In this document: positions 1 through 4,627 of the stretch, in pieces
Layout of the letters: each line of letters begins with the position of its first letter
Numbering within the stretch: the first letter of the stretch is position 1
DNA from: Deltaproteobacteria bacterium RBG_13_52_11
Lineage (GTDB): Bacteria; Desulfobacterota; B13-G15; RBG-16-54-18
Reading direction: 5' to 3'
Assembly (NCBI GenBank): GCA_001797745.1
Contig: MGQF01000056.1
Coordinates: forward strand, 27,031 to 34,336
DNA: 7,306 bases
Notes under the pieces: generated by a model
Database searches by the model: none
Told to the model about the DNA's origin: nothing
Seen by the model: the letters and a program-made list of their open reading frames with translations, nothing else
Program-made: the position numbers and the translations under genes

Positions 1-1
1 T

Positions 2-44
2 GTATACTATTTTCTTCTCAGAGTCAATACTATACCACAATCCT
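2..44 (-). pseudogene. Possible detached C-terminal remnant of the RelE-family toxin
   Basis: Read leftward on the minus strand, positions 44-36 encode R-I-V. After one extra base (35), positions 34-2 encode YSIDSEKKIVY. RelE/StbE-type toxins commonly carry a segment like RIVYSID..KKIVYV just after the point where the truncated toxin at 294-476 stops. If correct, the toxin gene was split by roughly 250 bp of repeat DNA and then acquired a frameshift. The match is short, was made by eye and needs a frameshift. A competing reading is that this is a promoter or the end of a mobile element, since TTGACT and TATACA lie about 15 bp apart here on the minus strand. The remnant, if real, continues past the left window edge. 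Confidence 0.35.
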
Positions 45-123
45 GACCGTCTATCACTTTTATCCTGGCTACCCACACCCTTTCCCTGGCATTCCTTGCT
101 TAGATTAGAAAATATCACCAATC

Positions 124-292
124 AACTCCCCTCCCCTGGCGGCCGTAAGGTCCCGGCCCCATCGGAGAGGGGATGAATCCCGCTCCGCTTTGCATAAATC
201 AGGGAATACGGGATGCCGCTGGCGGCAGGGGAGGGGAAATAAACGATCTTACACACCCTCACCCCTACCCTCTCCCGTCAAGGGAGAGGGGG
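124..292. repeat. REP/MITE-like inverted-repeat cluster
   Basis: Two nested palindromic units are visible. First, a perfect 12-bp inverted pair, TCCCCTCCCCTG at 127-138 and CAGGGGAGGGGA at 226-237, is separated by 87 nt. Second, a perfect 9-bp hairpin pairs CCCTCTCCC at 268-276 with GGGAGAGGG at 282-290 across a 5-nt loop. It is preceded by the C-rich direct motif CCCTCACCCCTACCC. C-rich motifs of this style are familiar as extragenic palindromic repeats in many bacterial genomes (general recollection, not a database match). No T-run follows either hairpin on either strand, so neither looks like a terminator. The block starts a few bases past the premature stop of the toxin gene, so its arrival may be what truncated it. 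No credible protein-coding frame was found in positions 45-293. Confidence 0.6.
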
Positions 293-293
293 T

Positions 294-476
294 TTATATA
301 TAAGTCAAAGGATAAGTGTAGCTCCCCTTCAGGTCACCGCTCAACTTCTTGCCCCGAAAGGGGTCCTGGGCAATAACTTCAACCAAAATATCCTTTAATT
401 TTTTCTTTATCTTAGGAGAAAGCTTCTCTACGTCCTTTTTCGCGCGGCGGGTGAATTTTATTTCATACTCCCCCAA
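294..476 (-). pseudogene. C-terminally truncated RelE/StbE-family mRNA interferase toxin
   Basis: This 60-codon frame starts at a TTG three nucleotides after the antitoxin stop and reads IKFTRRAKKDVEKLSPKI, then DPFRGKKLSGDLKGSY. These are the usual N-terminal helices and middle strand of RelE/YoeB-type toxins, which cleave mRNA on the ribosome. Intact family members are about 85-95 residues. The missing C-terminal 25-30 residues normally hold the last beta strands, including the RIVY-type strand and catalytic side chains. The frame runs into TATATAA at the edge of the REP-like block at 124-292. It is therefore probably inactive as an RNase, although it may still bind the antitoxin. A short antitoxin-binding protein is the alternative. 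The TTG start has only a distant GGGGG as a ribosome site, so translation is probably coupled to the antitoxin upstream. Confidence 0.7.
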
Positions 477-479
477 TAG

Positions 480-737
480 CTATATGCCCCCTAAAACCTC
501 TTCTATTGAATAAAGACGCCCAGACTTTATATCCTCTTTCGCTTCTTGGACGGATTCTTTAAAATGAGGGAGGGATAAAAGTTCTACGGTCTCCCGAAGA
601 GATTCAAAATCTTCTTCCGACATGAGGATGACGGAACCCTCCTGAGAGGATATACGATACATTTTATGTCCCTCCAAGGTATCTCTCATCACATGTGGGA
701 AATAGCCTTTCATCTCCGTTATGGTCAAGGTTTTCAT
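480..737 (-). CDS. Phd/YefM-family type II antitoxin
   Basis: This 85-residue protein has the order expected of a Phd/YefM antitoxin. An N-terminal DNA-binding part opens MKTLTITEMKGYFPHVMRD and is followed by GHKMYRISSQEGSVILMSEEDFESL (split here: GHKMYRIS, SQEGSVILM, SEEDFESL). The C-terminal tail beyond about residue 50 is acidic and helical and would wrap the toxin. The family represses its own operon and neutralises a RelE-type toxin. The start at 737 is preferred because GAGAGAGG lies 7 nt upstream. An in-frame ATG at 779 would lie upstream of the -10 box at 769-774 and would not be transcribed from that promoter. The partner toxin follows after 3 nt but is truncated, so this is probably an intact antitoxin with a broken partner. 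Confidence 0.82.
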   Translation of the reverse strand: MKTLTITEMKGYFPHVMRDTLEGHKMYRISSQEGSVILMSEEDFESLRETVELLSLPHFKESVQEAKEDIKSGRLYSIEEVLGGI

Positions 738-768
738 ATTCGTGCCTCTCTCATTACCTTTTTTCTCC

Positions 769-796
769 ATAATATCCATTCCATCCCATTTGTCAA
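769..796 (-). promoter_or_regulatory. Sigma70-type promoter of the toxin-antitoxin operon
   Basis: On the minus strand TTGACA (796-791) is separated by 16 bp from TATTAT (774-769). Transcription would start near 762, giving a leader of about 25 nt that contains the GAGAGAGG ribosome site of the antitoxin. The TTGA of the -35 box comes from the last unit of the 26-bp tandem repeat; the change to TTGACA occurs only in this last unit. No clear operator palindrome was seen around the -10, although autoregulation is usual for this family. Confidence 0.7.
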
Positions 797-916
797 TTAA
801 AAAGGCGGTGCATGCATATCAATTAAAAAGGCGGTGCATGCATATCAATCAAAGAGGCGGTGCAGGGGTATCAATTAAAGAGGCGGTGCATGCATATCAA
901 TCAAAAAGGCGGTGCA
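793..916. repeat. 26-bp tandem repeat, five units, each carrying half of a terminator
   Basis: Units begin at 793, 819, 845, 871 and 897 with an exact 26-bp period; the fifth is partial. The plus-strand unit begins TCAATTAAAAAGGCGGTGCA and ends TGCATA. Units differ at a few positions: TCAATT or TCAATC, AAAAAGG or AAAGAGG, and one unit has GGGGTA in place of TGCATA. On the minus strand every unit reads GCACCGCCT followed by TTTT or CTTT, then AATTGA or GATTGA. That is the 3' arm and T-run of the terminator at 902-927. The array is noncoding; 26 is not a multiple of three, so each open frame across it changes phase. It separates the acyl-CoA operon from the antitoxin promoter. Confidence 0.93.
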
Positions 917-927
917 TGGCACCGCCT
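902..927 (-). terminator. Rho-independent terminator at the head of the tandem-repeat array
   Basis: On the minus strand AGGCGGTGC pairs perfectly with GCACCGCCT across a 3-nt loop (CAT) and is followed by TTTT. The 9-bp GC-rich stem and T-run are textbook for intrinsic termination. It lies just after the small coding-like remnant at 938-1024 and about 185 nt after the thiolase stop, so it is a second, back-up terminator for the leftward operon. The same 5' arm could also pair with the 3' arms in the downstream repeat units. In units 3 and 4 that pairing would extend to 11 bp (AGAGGCGGTGC with GCACCGCCTCT). Confidence 0.8.
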
Positions 928-937
928 CTCTCAGGCC

Positions 938-1024
938 TTATTTCGCCGCCGGTTCGAAGGCGAAGAAGACCCGTTCCGCCATGACCGTGTCCCGCCTGAT
1001 CTCCAGGGGATGAGCGGGGATATC
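938..1024 (-). pseudogene. Coding-like remnant or micro-ORF between two terminators
   Basis: On the minus strand, the stretch from about 1024 down to the TAA at 938-940 reads DIPAHPLEIRRD, then TVMAERVFFAFEPAAK. Almost every codon from the CCC after GAT-ATC onward ends in G or C, which is the codon-position bias of the real genes nearby. Upstream it breaks into the AT-rich tail of the terminator at 1024-1069, and no credible start exists for the longer reading. The only ATG (982) gives 14 residues, with a weak ribosome site. It could be the 3' end of a lost gene or a very short ORF. The family was not recognised. Confidence 0.3.
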
Positions 1025-1069
1025 AAAGATAATAAAATACCTGGCGGAAGCAGGGCTGCTGCTTCCGCC
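1024..1069 (-). terminator. Terminator of the acyl-CoA operon
   Basis: Read on the minus strand, GGCGGAAGCAG (1069-1059) pairs perfectly with CTGCTTCCGCC (1053-1043) around a 5-nt loop. It is followed by AGGTATTTTATTATCTTT, a T-rich but interrupted tail. It lies about 42 nt after the thiolase stop codon at 1112-1114. The long GC-rich stem makes termination likely, though the T-run is imperfect. Confidence 0.72.
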
Positions 1070-1111
1070 GACTCTCCGGGAAAGATCTTTGTTCTCTGCA
1101 GGGCTTTACGT

Positions 1112-2326
1112 TCAGCAGGTGACCTTGAAGATCATGGATGCGCCGGTATCGCCTGCCGCGCAGCCGGTCCAGAGACAGTATCCGCCGCCCAGCATGACCG
1201 ATTCTTCGAGCATCTCGGCGATAATCCTGCCGCCTGTAGGGGCCTGTGGGTGTCCGTAGATCAGGGATGATCCGTAGTTGTTCATTTTCATGATATCGTT
1301 GCCCATTTTCTTGGCGAAGTTAACGTCATTCGTCGCAAAGGGGTTGTGGCTCTTAATGGTCTTCATGTCCGTGATTTTCAAACCTGCGTTGGCAAGGGCC
1401 ATCTGCGCAGCCGGTACAGGAGCGGCGGCCATAAAACCGGGATTGACCCTGGAAAAACCAAAGGAGACGATCTGGATCTCGATCTTGGGATCGGCGCTCA
1501 ACTCCTTGGCCTTGTCCCGCATTGTGACGATGAACCCGCAGTTGCCGTCGGCAGGGAATGTCTGCGCGCCGAAGCTGTGTACGCCTCCCTTTTCGGCAGG
1601 CGGCAGTTTCGCAAGCCCTTCCGCTGTAGTGGGGGTTACTCCCTCATCCGTCTCTACCAGCATGGTTTTCTTTTTAGAAACCTTTACTTCCGGGAAAAAC
1701 ATATAACGCTTCTGGAAGGCGCGGTCATTGGCCAGGGCCATCTGATACTGCTCATAACGCCGCAAGACCACCGCGTCGCATTCTTCCTTGGTGATCCCTT
1801 CCATCTTGGCCACGTTCTCGGCGGTCTGCACCATCTTGAGGGGAGGATTAACATTGGGGTCGCTGTTGAAGTTATCCATGAGCCAGTTTTCGTGGATCAC
1901 CTCACCGCCGGGACCCAGGGGGTTCGGCCATACCGTGTGGGCGCCGTTGGAACAGCGGTCCGCCATGAGGCCGAAGCCCACTTCAAAAGCGCCATGCTCT
2001 ACGGCAAGGGCGGCGAGATTGAGAATCGTCGTGGATGTCGTGCAGGCCTGGTTGATCATGAGACCCGGCAGGTTCTTTTTGTTGTCTGTCAGCAGGCCTG
2101 CTGCCCAGTTGTGGCTGTAAAACAGGTGGTGTTGATGAATGGAAATGCCGAAATATAGGTAATCGAGGATGGCAGGATCTATTTTCTTTTTTTCAAGAAA
2201 CCACCTTCGCGCTGTCTTACCGGCTAATTCAATTGAGTTTTCGTTCTGCATACTTCCCTGCCAGCGGCAAAAGGGAGTCGAGTAGTAGCCGTTGTAAGGG
2301 ATATACGCCTTCGTAAACGTGTTCAT
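1112..2326 (-). CDS. Acetyl-CoA acetyltransferase / thiolase, SCP2-like subgroup
   Basis: This 404-residue protein has the thiolase catalytic set. The nucleophile is Cys95 in NQACTTSTT, with His359 in IYGHPQAPTGGR and Cys389 in TGCAAGDTG. It would catalyse reversible CoA-dependent cleavage of 3-ketoacyl-CoA, giving acetyl-CoA from acetoacetyl-CoA if the substrate is C4. Spacing between the last three active-site positions matches biosynthetic thiolases exactly (offset 11 from Zoogloea numbering). However, the usual NEAFA is HNPFA (His327 in place of Asn316), and the usual CxG glycine after the second cysteine is alanine. Those changes resemble SCP2-type thiolases, so substrate choice is uncertain. 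The ATG start has GAGGAGG 7 nt upstream. The gene is the last of the operon, 229 nt after the hydratase, with a terminator about 42 nt after its stop. A non-thiolytic condensing enzyme of the same fold is the main alternative. Confidence 0.88.
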   Translation of the reverse strand: MNTFTKAYIPYNGYYSTPFCRWQGSMQNENSIELAGKTARRWFLEKKKIDPAILDYLYFGISIHQHHLFYSHNWAAGLLTDNKKNLPGLMINQACTTSTTILNLAALAVEHGAFEVGFGLMADRCSNGAHTVWPNPLGPGGEVIHENWLMDNFNSDPNVNPPLKMVQTAENVAKMEGITKEECDAVVLRRYEQYQMALANDRAFQKRYMFFPEVKVSKKKTMLVETDEGVTPTTAEGLAKLPPAEKGGVHSFGAQTFPADGNCGFIVTMRDKAKELSADPKIEIQIVSFGFSRVNPGFMAAAPVPAAQMALANAGLKITDMKTIKSHNPFATNDVNFAKKMGNDIMKMNNYGSSLIYGHPQAPTGGRIIAEMLEESVMLGGGYCLWTGCAAGDTGASMIFKVTC

Positions 2327-2555
2327 ATAAAAACCTCCTCACAAATTTTTATTTAATGTAAACTGCACAAGGCCCTGCCAAAAAAATATTTCCTGCTTGC
2401 TTCGCACACATTGTTATCGCGCATGAAATTGAACTTTCCTGCCGATCATTGATAAAGAGCCTTCGTTTAATCCTTGACCCCGGTGTCGCTTCCGCTCTCC
2501 CGAAGGCAAAGGGCCACCTTCGGCTTCGGCAGGGCGGGATTGCATCCTTGTTGTG
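2327..2555. other. Intergenic gap inside the acyl-CoA operon
   Basis: This 229-nt stretch contains no credible gene. It holds a 7-bp perfect hairpin (CCGAAGG at 2500-2506 with CCTTCGG at 2517-2523) with no T-run on the minus strand, so it is more likely a REP-like or RNA-processing hairpin than a terminator. The half nearest the thiolase is AT-rich and includes a possible promoter (see 2353-2381). The gap is much larger than the 11 nt between the dehydrogenase and the hydratase, so thiolase may be partly independently expressed. Confidence 0.6.
2353..2381 (-). promoter_or_regulatory. Possible internal promoter for thiolase
   Basis: On the minus strand TTGGCA (2381-2376) is followed after 17 bp by CATTAA (2358-2353), in an AT-rich tract just before the GAGGAGG ribosome site. 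The -35 has one mismatch to consensus and the -10 is weak, so this is tentative. The spacing and position are reasonable, and a start site near 2346 would give a leader of about 20 nt. Confidence 0.28.
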
Positions 2556-3335
2556 CTATTGGTCTTTAAAGTTTGGCTTTCGCTTCTCGACAAAGGCCCG
2601 CATCCCTTCCCGACCATCGTCTGACACGAAACTAAGGACAAAGCACTCCCCCTCGTAGGTGAGGGCGGAGTGGAGATCCATGTTGATGCCCTGGTCGACG
2701 GCGAGTTTTATCATCTTGAGGGCTACGGCTGGTTTTTTCGCAAGGCTGGAAGCCAGGGCCATCGCCTCCTCCATGAGCTTGTCGGCAGGGACAACCCGAT
2801 TCACCACCCCCATCTCGAGGGCCCTGTCGGCCTTGAAGGTGTCACCCGTAAAGAATAGCTCCTTGGCGCGGGCAGTACCGATCAGCCGAGACAGAAGCTG
2901 CGTTGCCCCGCCGCCGGGGATGATGCCCAGGTTAACCTCGGGCTGCCCAAAGAGGGCCTTGTCTGATGCAATCCTGATGTCACAGCGCAGCGCCAACTCC
3001 AGCCCTCCCCCGAGGGCGAGCCCGTTGATGGCAGCGATAACCGGCTTCCCGATGGCTGCTACCTTTGCAGACGCGCTGCCGCTGAACGCTTGAAACTCCA
3101 TGATGTCAACGACTGATTTGCCCTCGACATCCGTAACGTCAAGGCCGGCGGCAAAGGCCTTTTCACCGCCTCCCGTGATGACCAAAACCTTTATGCCGGG
3201 ATCGGTATCCACCTCATGGGATGCCTGGGCAAGCTCCGCGTACATGGTGCGGTTGAGCGGGTTCATGGGCGGACGGTTCAGCGTCAGGACGGCAACGGTG
3301 TCCTTTTTCTCTATGATGATTGTTTCATATGCCAT
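2556..3335 (-). CDS. Enoyl-CoA hydratase (crotonase family)
   Basis: This 259-residue crotonase-fold protein is of normal length for a single-domain hydratase. The oxyanion-hole loop is FAAGLDV (residues 61-67), paired with NGLALGGGLELAL around residues 104-116. Both catalytic glutamates are present, Glu113 in GGGLEL and Glu133 in GQPEVNLGIIPGGG. They are 20 residues apart, as in rat mitochondrial hydratase (Glu144 and Glu164). This supports water addition to 2-enoyl-CoA such as crotonyl-CoA, rather than an isomerase or hydrolase role. The product would be 3-hydroxyacyl-CoA, used by the dehydrogenase encoded just upstream. The ATG has AAGGAG 7 nt before it, inside the 11-nt gap after the dehydrogenase stop, so translation is probably coupled. 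Chain-length preference cannot be read from sequence. Confidence 0.92.
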   Translation of the reverse strand: MAYETIIIEKKDTVAVLTLNRPPMNPLNRTMYAELAQASHEVDTDPGIKVLVITGGGEKAFAAGLDVTDVEGKSVVDIMEFQAFSGSASAKVAAIGKPVIAAINGLALGGGLELALRCDIRIASDKALFGQPEVNLGIIPGGGATQLLSRLIGTARAKELFFTGDTFKADRALEMGVVNRVVPADKLMEEAMALASSLAKKPAVALKMIKLAVDQGINMDLHSALTYEGECFVLSFVSDDGREGMRAFVEKRKPNFKDQ

Positions 3336-3346
3336 AGGAAGCTCCT

Positions 3347-4213
3347 TTACTTCTTGTCGCCTGGTTTATACCACCCCTCGCCCGACTTTTTCCCCAAGTT
3401 GCCTGCTCGGACCATGGACTTGAGAGTAACCGGGGGCACATGTTTCAGCTCCTGATTGAGTTCACGGTGAAGGTAGTCGCAGACGTGGTACGCGATGTCG
3501 ATACCGGTCAGGTCCATCAGCTCAAAAGGCCCCATGGGGTGGTTGAGACCCGCCTTGATCGCCTTGTCGATATCCTCAATCGAGGCAATGCCCTCTTCGT
3601 AGACCTTGATGGCTTCCATCATCTGGATAATCATGAGCCTGTTGACGATAAAACCCGGCGAATCCTTCTTCACGAGGACAGGCAATTTCCCCAGTTTCTC
3701 CGCCAATGCCCACGCTACCTTAACCGTCTCATCGCTCGTTTTTATACCTTTAATAATCTCCACCAGCTTCATGAGAGGAACCGGGTTGAAAAAGTGCAGC
3801 CCCACCACCTTGTCCGAACGCTTGACAGCAGCCCCGATCGCGGTAATGGACATGGAGGAGGTATTGGTAGCCAGGATAACCTCCGGGCGGGTGAGCTTTT
3901 CCATCTCCTGGAAGACCTGCTTCTTCAGCTCCAGATCCTCGAGGACGGCCTCGATGACGATATCGACATCCTTCAGGTCATCGAGCTTTGTCGTGCCTTT
4001 GATCCTGCCCAAGGTCTTCTTCTTATCATCATCGGTGATCTTCCCCTTCTCCACACTCTTGGAGAGGAAGCTATCAATAGCCTTGAGCCCCCGCTGAACG
4101 AATTCATCGGCTATATCCCGCATGACCACTTCATAACCCGTTTGGGCGCAGAGCTGGGCAATGCCATTCCCCATGGCGCCGGCCCCTAATACCCCTATCT
4201 TTTTAATCTCCAT
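3347..4213 (-). CDS. 3-hydroxybutyryl-CoA / 3-hydroxyacyl-CoA dehydrogenase
   Basis: This 288-residue protein has the two-domain layout of short-chain 3-hydroxyacyl-CoA dehydrogenases. The N-terminal Rossmann domain has GVLGAGAMGNGIAQ (GxGxxG at residues 10-15). The catalytic elements Ser119 (ATNTSS), His140 (GLHFFNPVPLMKLVE) and Glu152 keep the spacing of the human enzyme (Ser137, His158, Glu170). Asn191 lies in SPGFIVNRL. The C-terminal dimerisation domain includes GLNHPMGPFELMDLTGID. It interconverts 3-hydroxybutyryl-CoA and acetoacetyl-CoA with NAD(H) in the cytoplasm. It is the first gene of the leftward operon, downstream of a strong promoter. GGGAGGG lies about 9 nt before the ATG. The name hbd would suit a C4 role, but substrate length is inferred from the family. 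Confidence 0.93.
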   Translation of the reverse strand: MEIKKIGVLGAGAMGNGIAQLCAQTGYEVVMRDIADEFVQRGLKAIDSFLSKSVEKGKITDDDKKKTLGRIKGTTKLDDLKDVDIVIEAVLEDLELKKQVFQEMEKLTRPEVILATNTSSMSITAIGAAVKRSDKVVGLHFFNPVPLMKLVEIIKGIKTSDETVKVAWALAEKLGKLPVLVKKDSPGFIVNRLMIIQMMEAIKVYEEGIASIEDIDKAIKAGLNHPMGPFELMDLTGIDIAYHVCDYLHRELNQELKHVPPVTLKSMVRAGNLGKKSGEGWYKPGDKK

Positions 4214-4300
4214 CGTTCGTTACCCTCCCTCATAAAAAAGTAAATAAAAAAAACCTCTCTTGCTCCTTCACCTCTGCCCTCTTAACTCTTATAGGTTTAA

Positions 4301-4329
4301 TAATTACCTACAGAATGTCAAAATGTCAA
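4301..4329 (-). promoter_or_regulatory. Strong promoter of the acyl-CoA operon
   Basis: On the minus strand a perfect TTGACA (4329-4324) is followed by a 17-bp spacer and TAATTA (4306-4301). Transcription would start near 4294, giving a leader of about 80 nt before the dehydrogenase ATG. The -35 sits in a direct repeat, AATGTCAA and AATGTCAAG (4314-4330), which might bind a regulator. No known fatty-acid operator was recognised. Confidence 0.72.
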
Positions 4330-4448
4330 GCTCCTTTTGCGAAATTTTTCATAAAATCTCCCTTTGATCCTTAATCTCCTTGAAAAGAGCATCCCGGGGA
4401 AACATGGGCACACCCCCTTCTCCTTGACAGGGAAGGAGGGGGTATGCT

Positions 4449-4583
4449 ATGGAAATCGTTGATACATCTCGTCGTGAGTCCATTTCACGGCAAGCGTTAT
4501 GCTGCGGGCTGTGTCATCATTATTGCATACATGCTATGCTAAGGGATAATCCCGCCCGTGGCGGGATTGAATACCTCTGGTGA
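4449..4583 (+). CDS. Possible 44-residue Cys/His-rich micro-ORF upstream of resB
   Basis: An ATG at 4449 lies 9 nt after AAGGAGG (4433-4439), the strongest ribosome site in the gap. It opens 44 codons ending at a TGA that overlaps the GTG at 4580 in the resB frame (GTGA). The peptide includes ALCCGLCHHYCIH, so residues 19-23 form CGLCH, a CxxCH heme-attachment pattern. That is suggestive next to a cytochrome c assembly gene, but no signal peptide precedes it, and such short motifs arise by chance. A competing ATG at 4444, in another frame, gives 32 residues ending in the hydrophobic stretch CVIIIAYMLC. No family was recognised for either. Either could simply be leader sequence. Confidence 0.25.
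   Translation: MEIVDTSRRESISRQALCCGLCHHYCIHAMLRDNPARGGIEYLW
4523..4550 (+). promoter_or_regulatory. Possible resB promoter overlapping an inverted repeat
   Basis: TTGCAT (4523-4528) and GATAAT (4545-4550) are 16 bp apart on the plus strand, placing a start site near 4557. This would fit resB starts from 4586 onward but not the micro-ORF at 4449. The -10 overlaps the left arm of the palindrome at 4548-4568, which would suit repression by a bound regulator. Confidence 0.42.
4548..4568. repeat. Perfect 9-bp inverted repeat upstream of resB
   Basis: AATCCCGCC, a 3-nt centre CGT, and GGCGGGATT form a perfect palindromic pair. No T-run follows on either strand, so it does not look like a terminator. 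Its position over the predicted -10 and start site makes an operator possible; a 5'-leader hairpin is the other reading. Confidence 0.6.
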
Positions 4584-4627
4584 AAATGATATGTTCCAGA
4601 GTAGGGCTGAGGACACAACGCATCATT

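Noticed and set aside
793..916. CRISPR array
   Set aside because: The 26-bp units are contiguous with no unique spacers, and the sequence is explained by the terminator arm.
941..969. tRNA T-arm (GGTTCGAAGG)
   Set aside because: No acceptor or anticodon arm could be placed around it; it lies in a coding-like stretch read on the other strand.
721..984. Plus-strand small protein with KRRCMHINQ-like repeats
   Set aside because: The repeats are a 26-bp noncoding array read in shifting frames, and the frame overlaps the antitoxin start and promoter.
1346..2158. Plus-strand open frame of about 270 codons inside the thiolase gene
   Set aside because: It lies antisense to a gene with an intact catalytic set, and its translation shows no recognisable domain.
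3440..4189. Plus-strand open frame of about 249 codons inside the dehydrogenase gene
   Set aside because: It is a complementary-strand shadow of a clear 3-hydroxyacyl-CoA dehydrogenase; the real gene has strong motifs and a ribosome site.
4411..4442. Terminator hairpin from the C-rich and G-rich runs
   Set aside because: The stem is bulged (CTCCTT with AAGGAG, then CCCC with GGGG) and no T-run follows on either strand.
4424..4451. Plus-strand promoter from TTGACA at 4424
   Set aside because: No good -10 lies 16-18 bp away (only GCTATG or CTATGG), and the box overlaps the AAGGAGG region.
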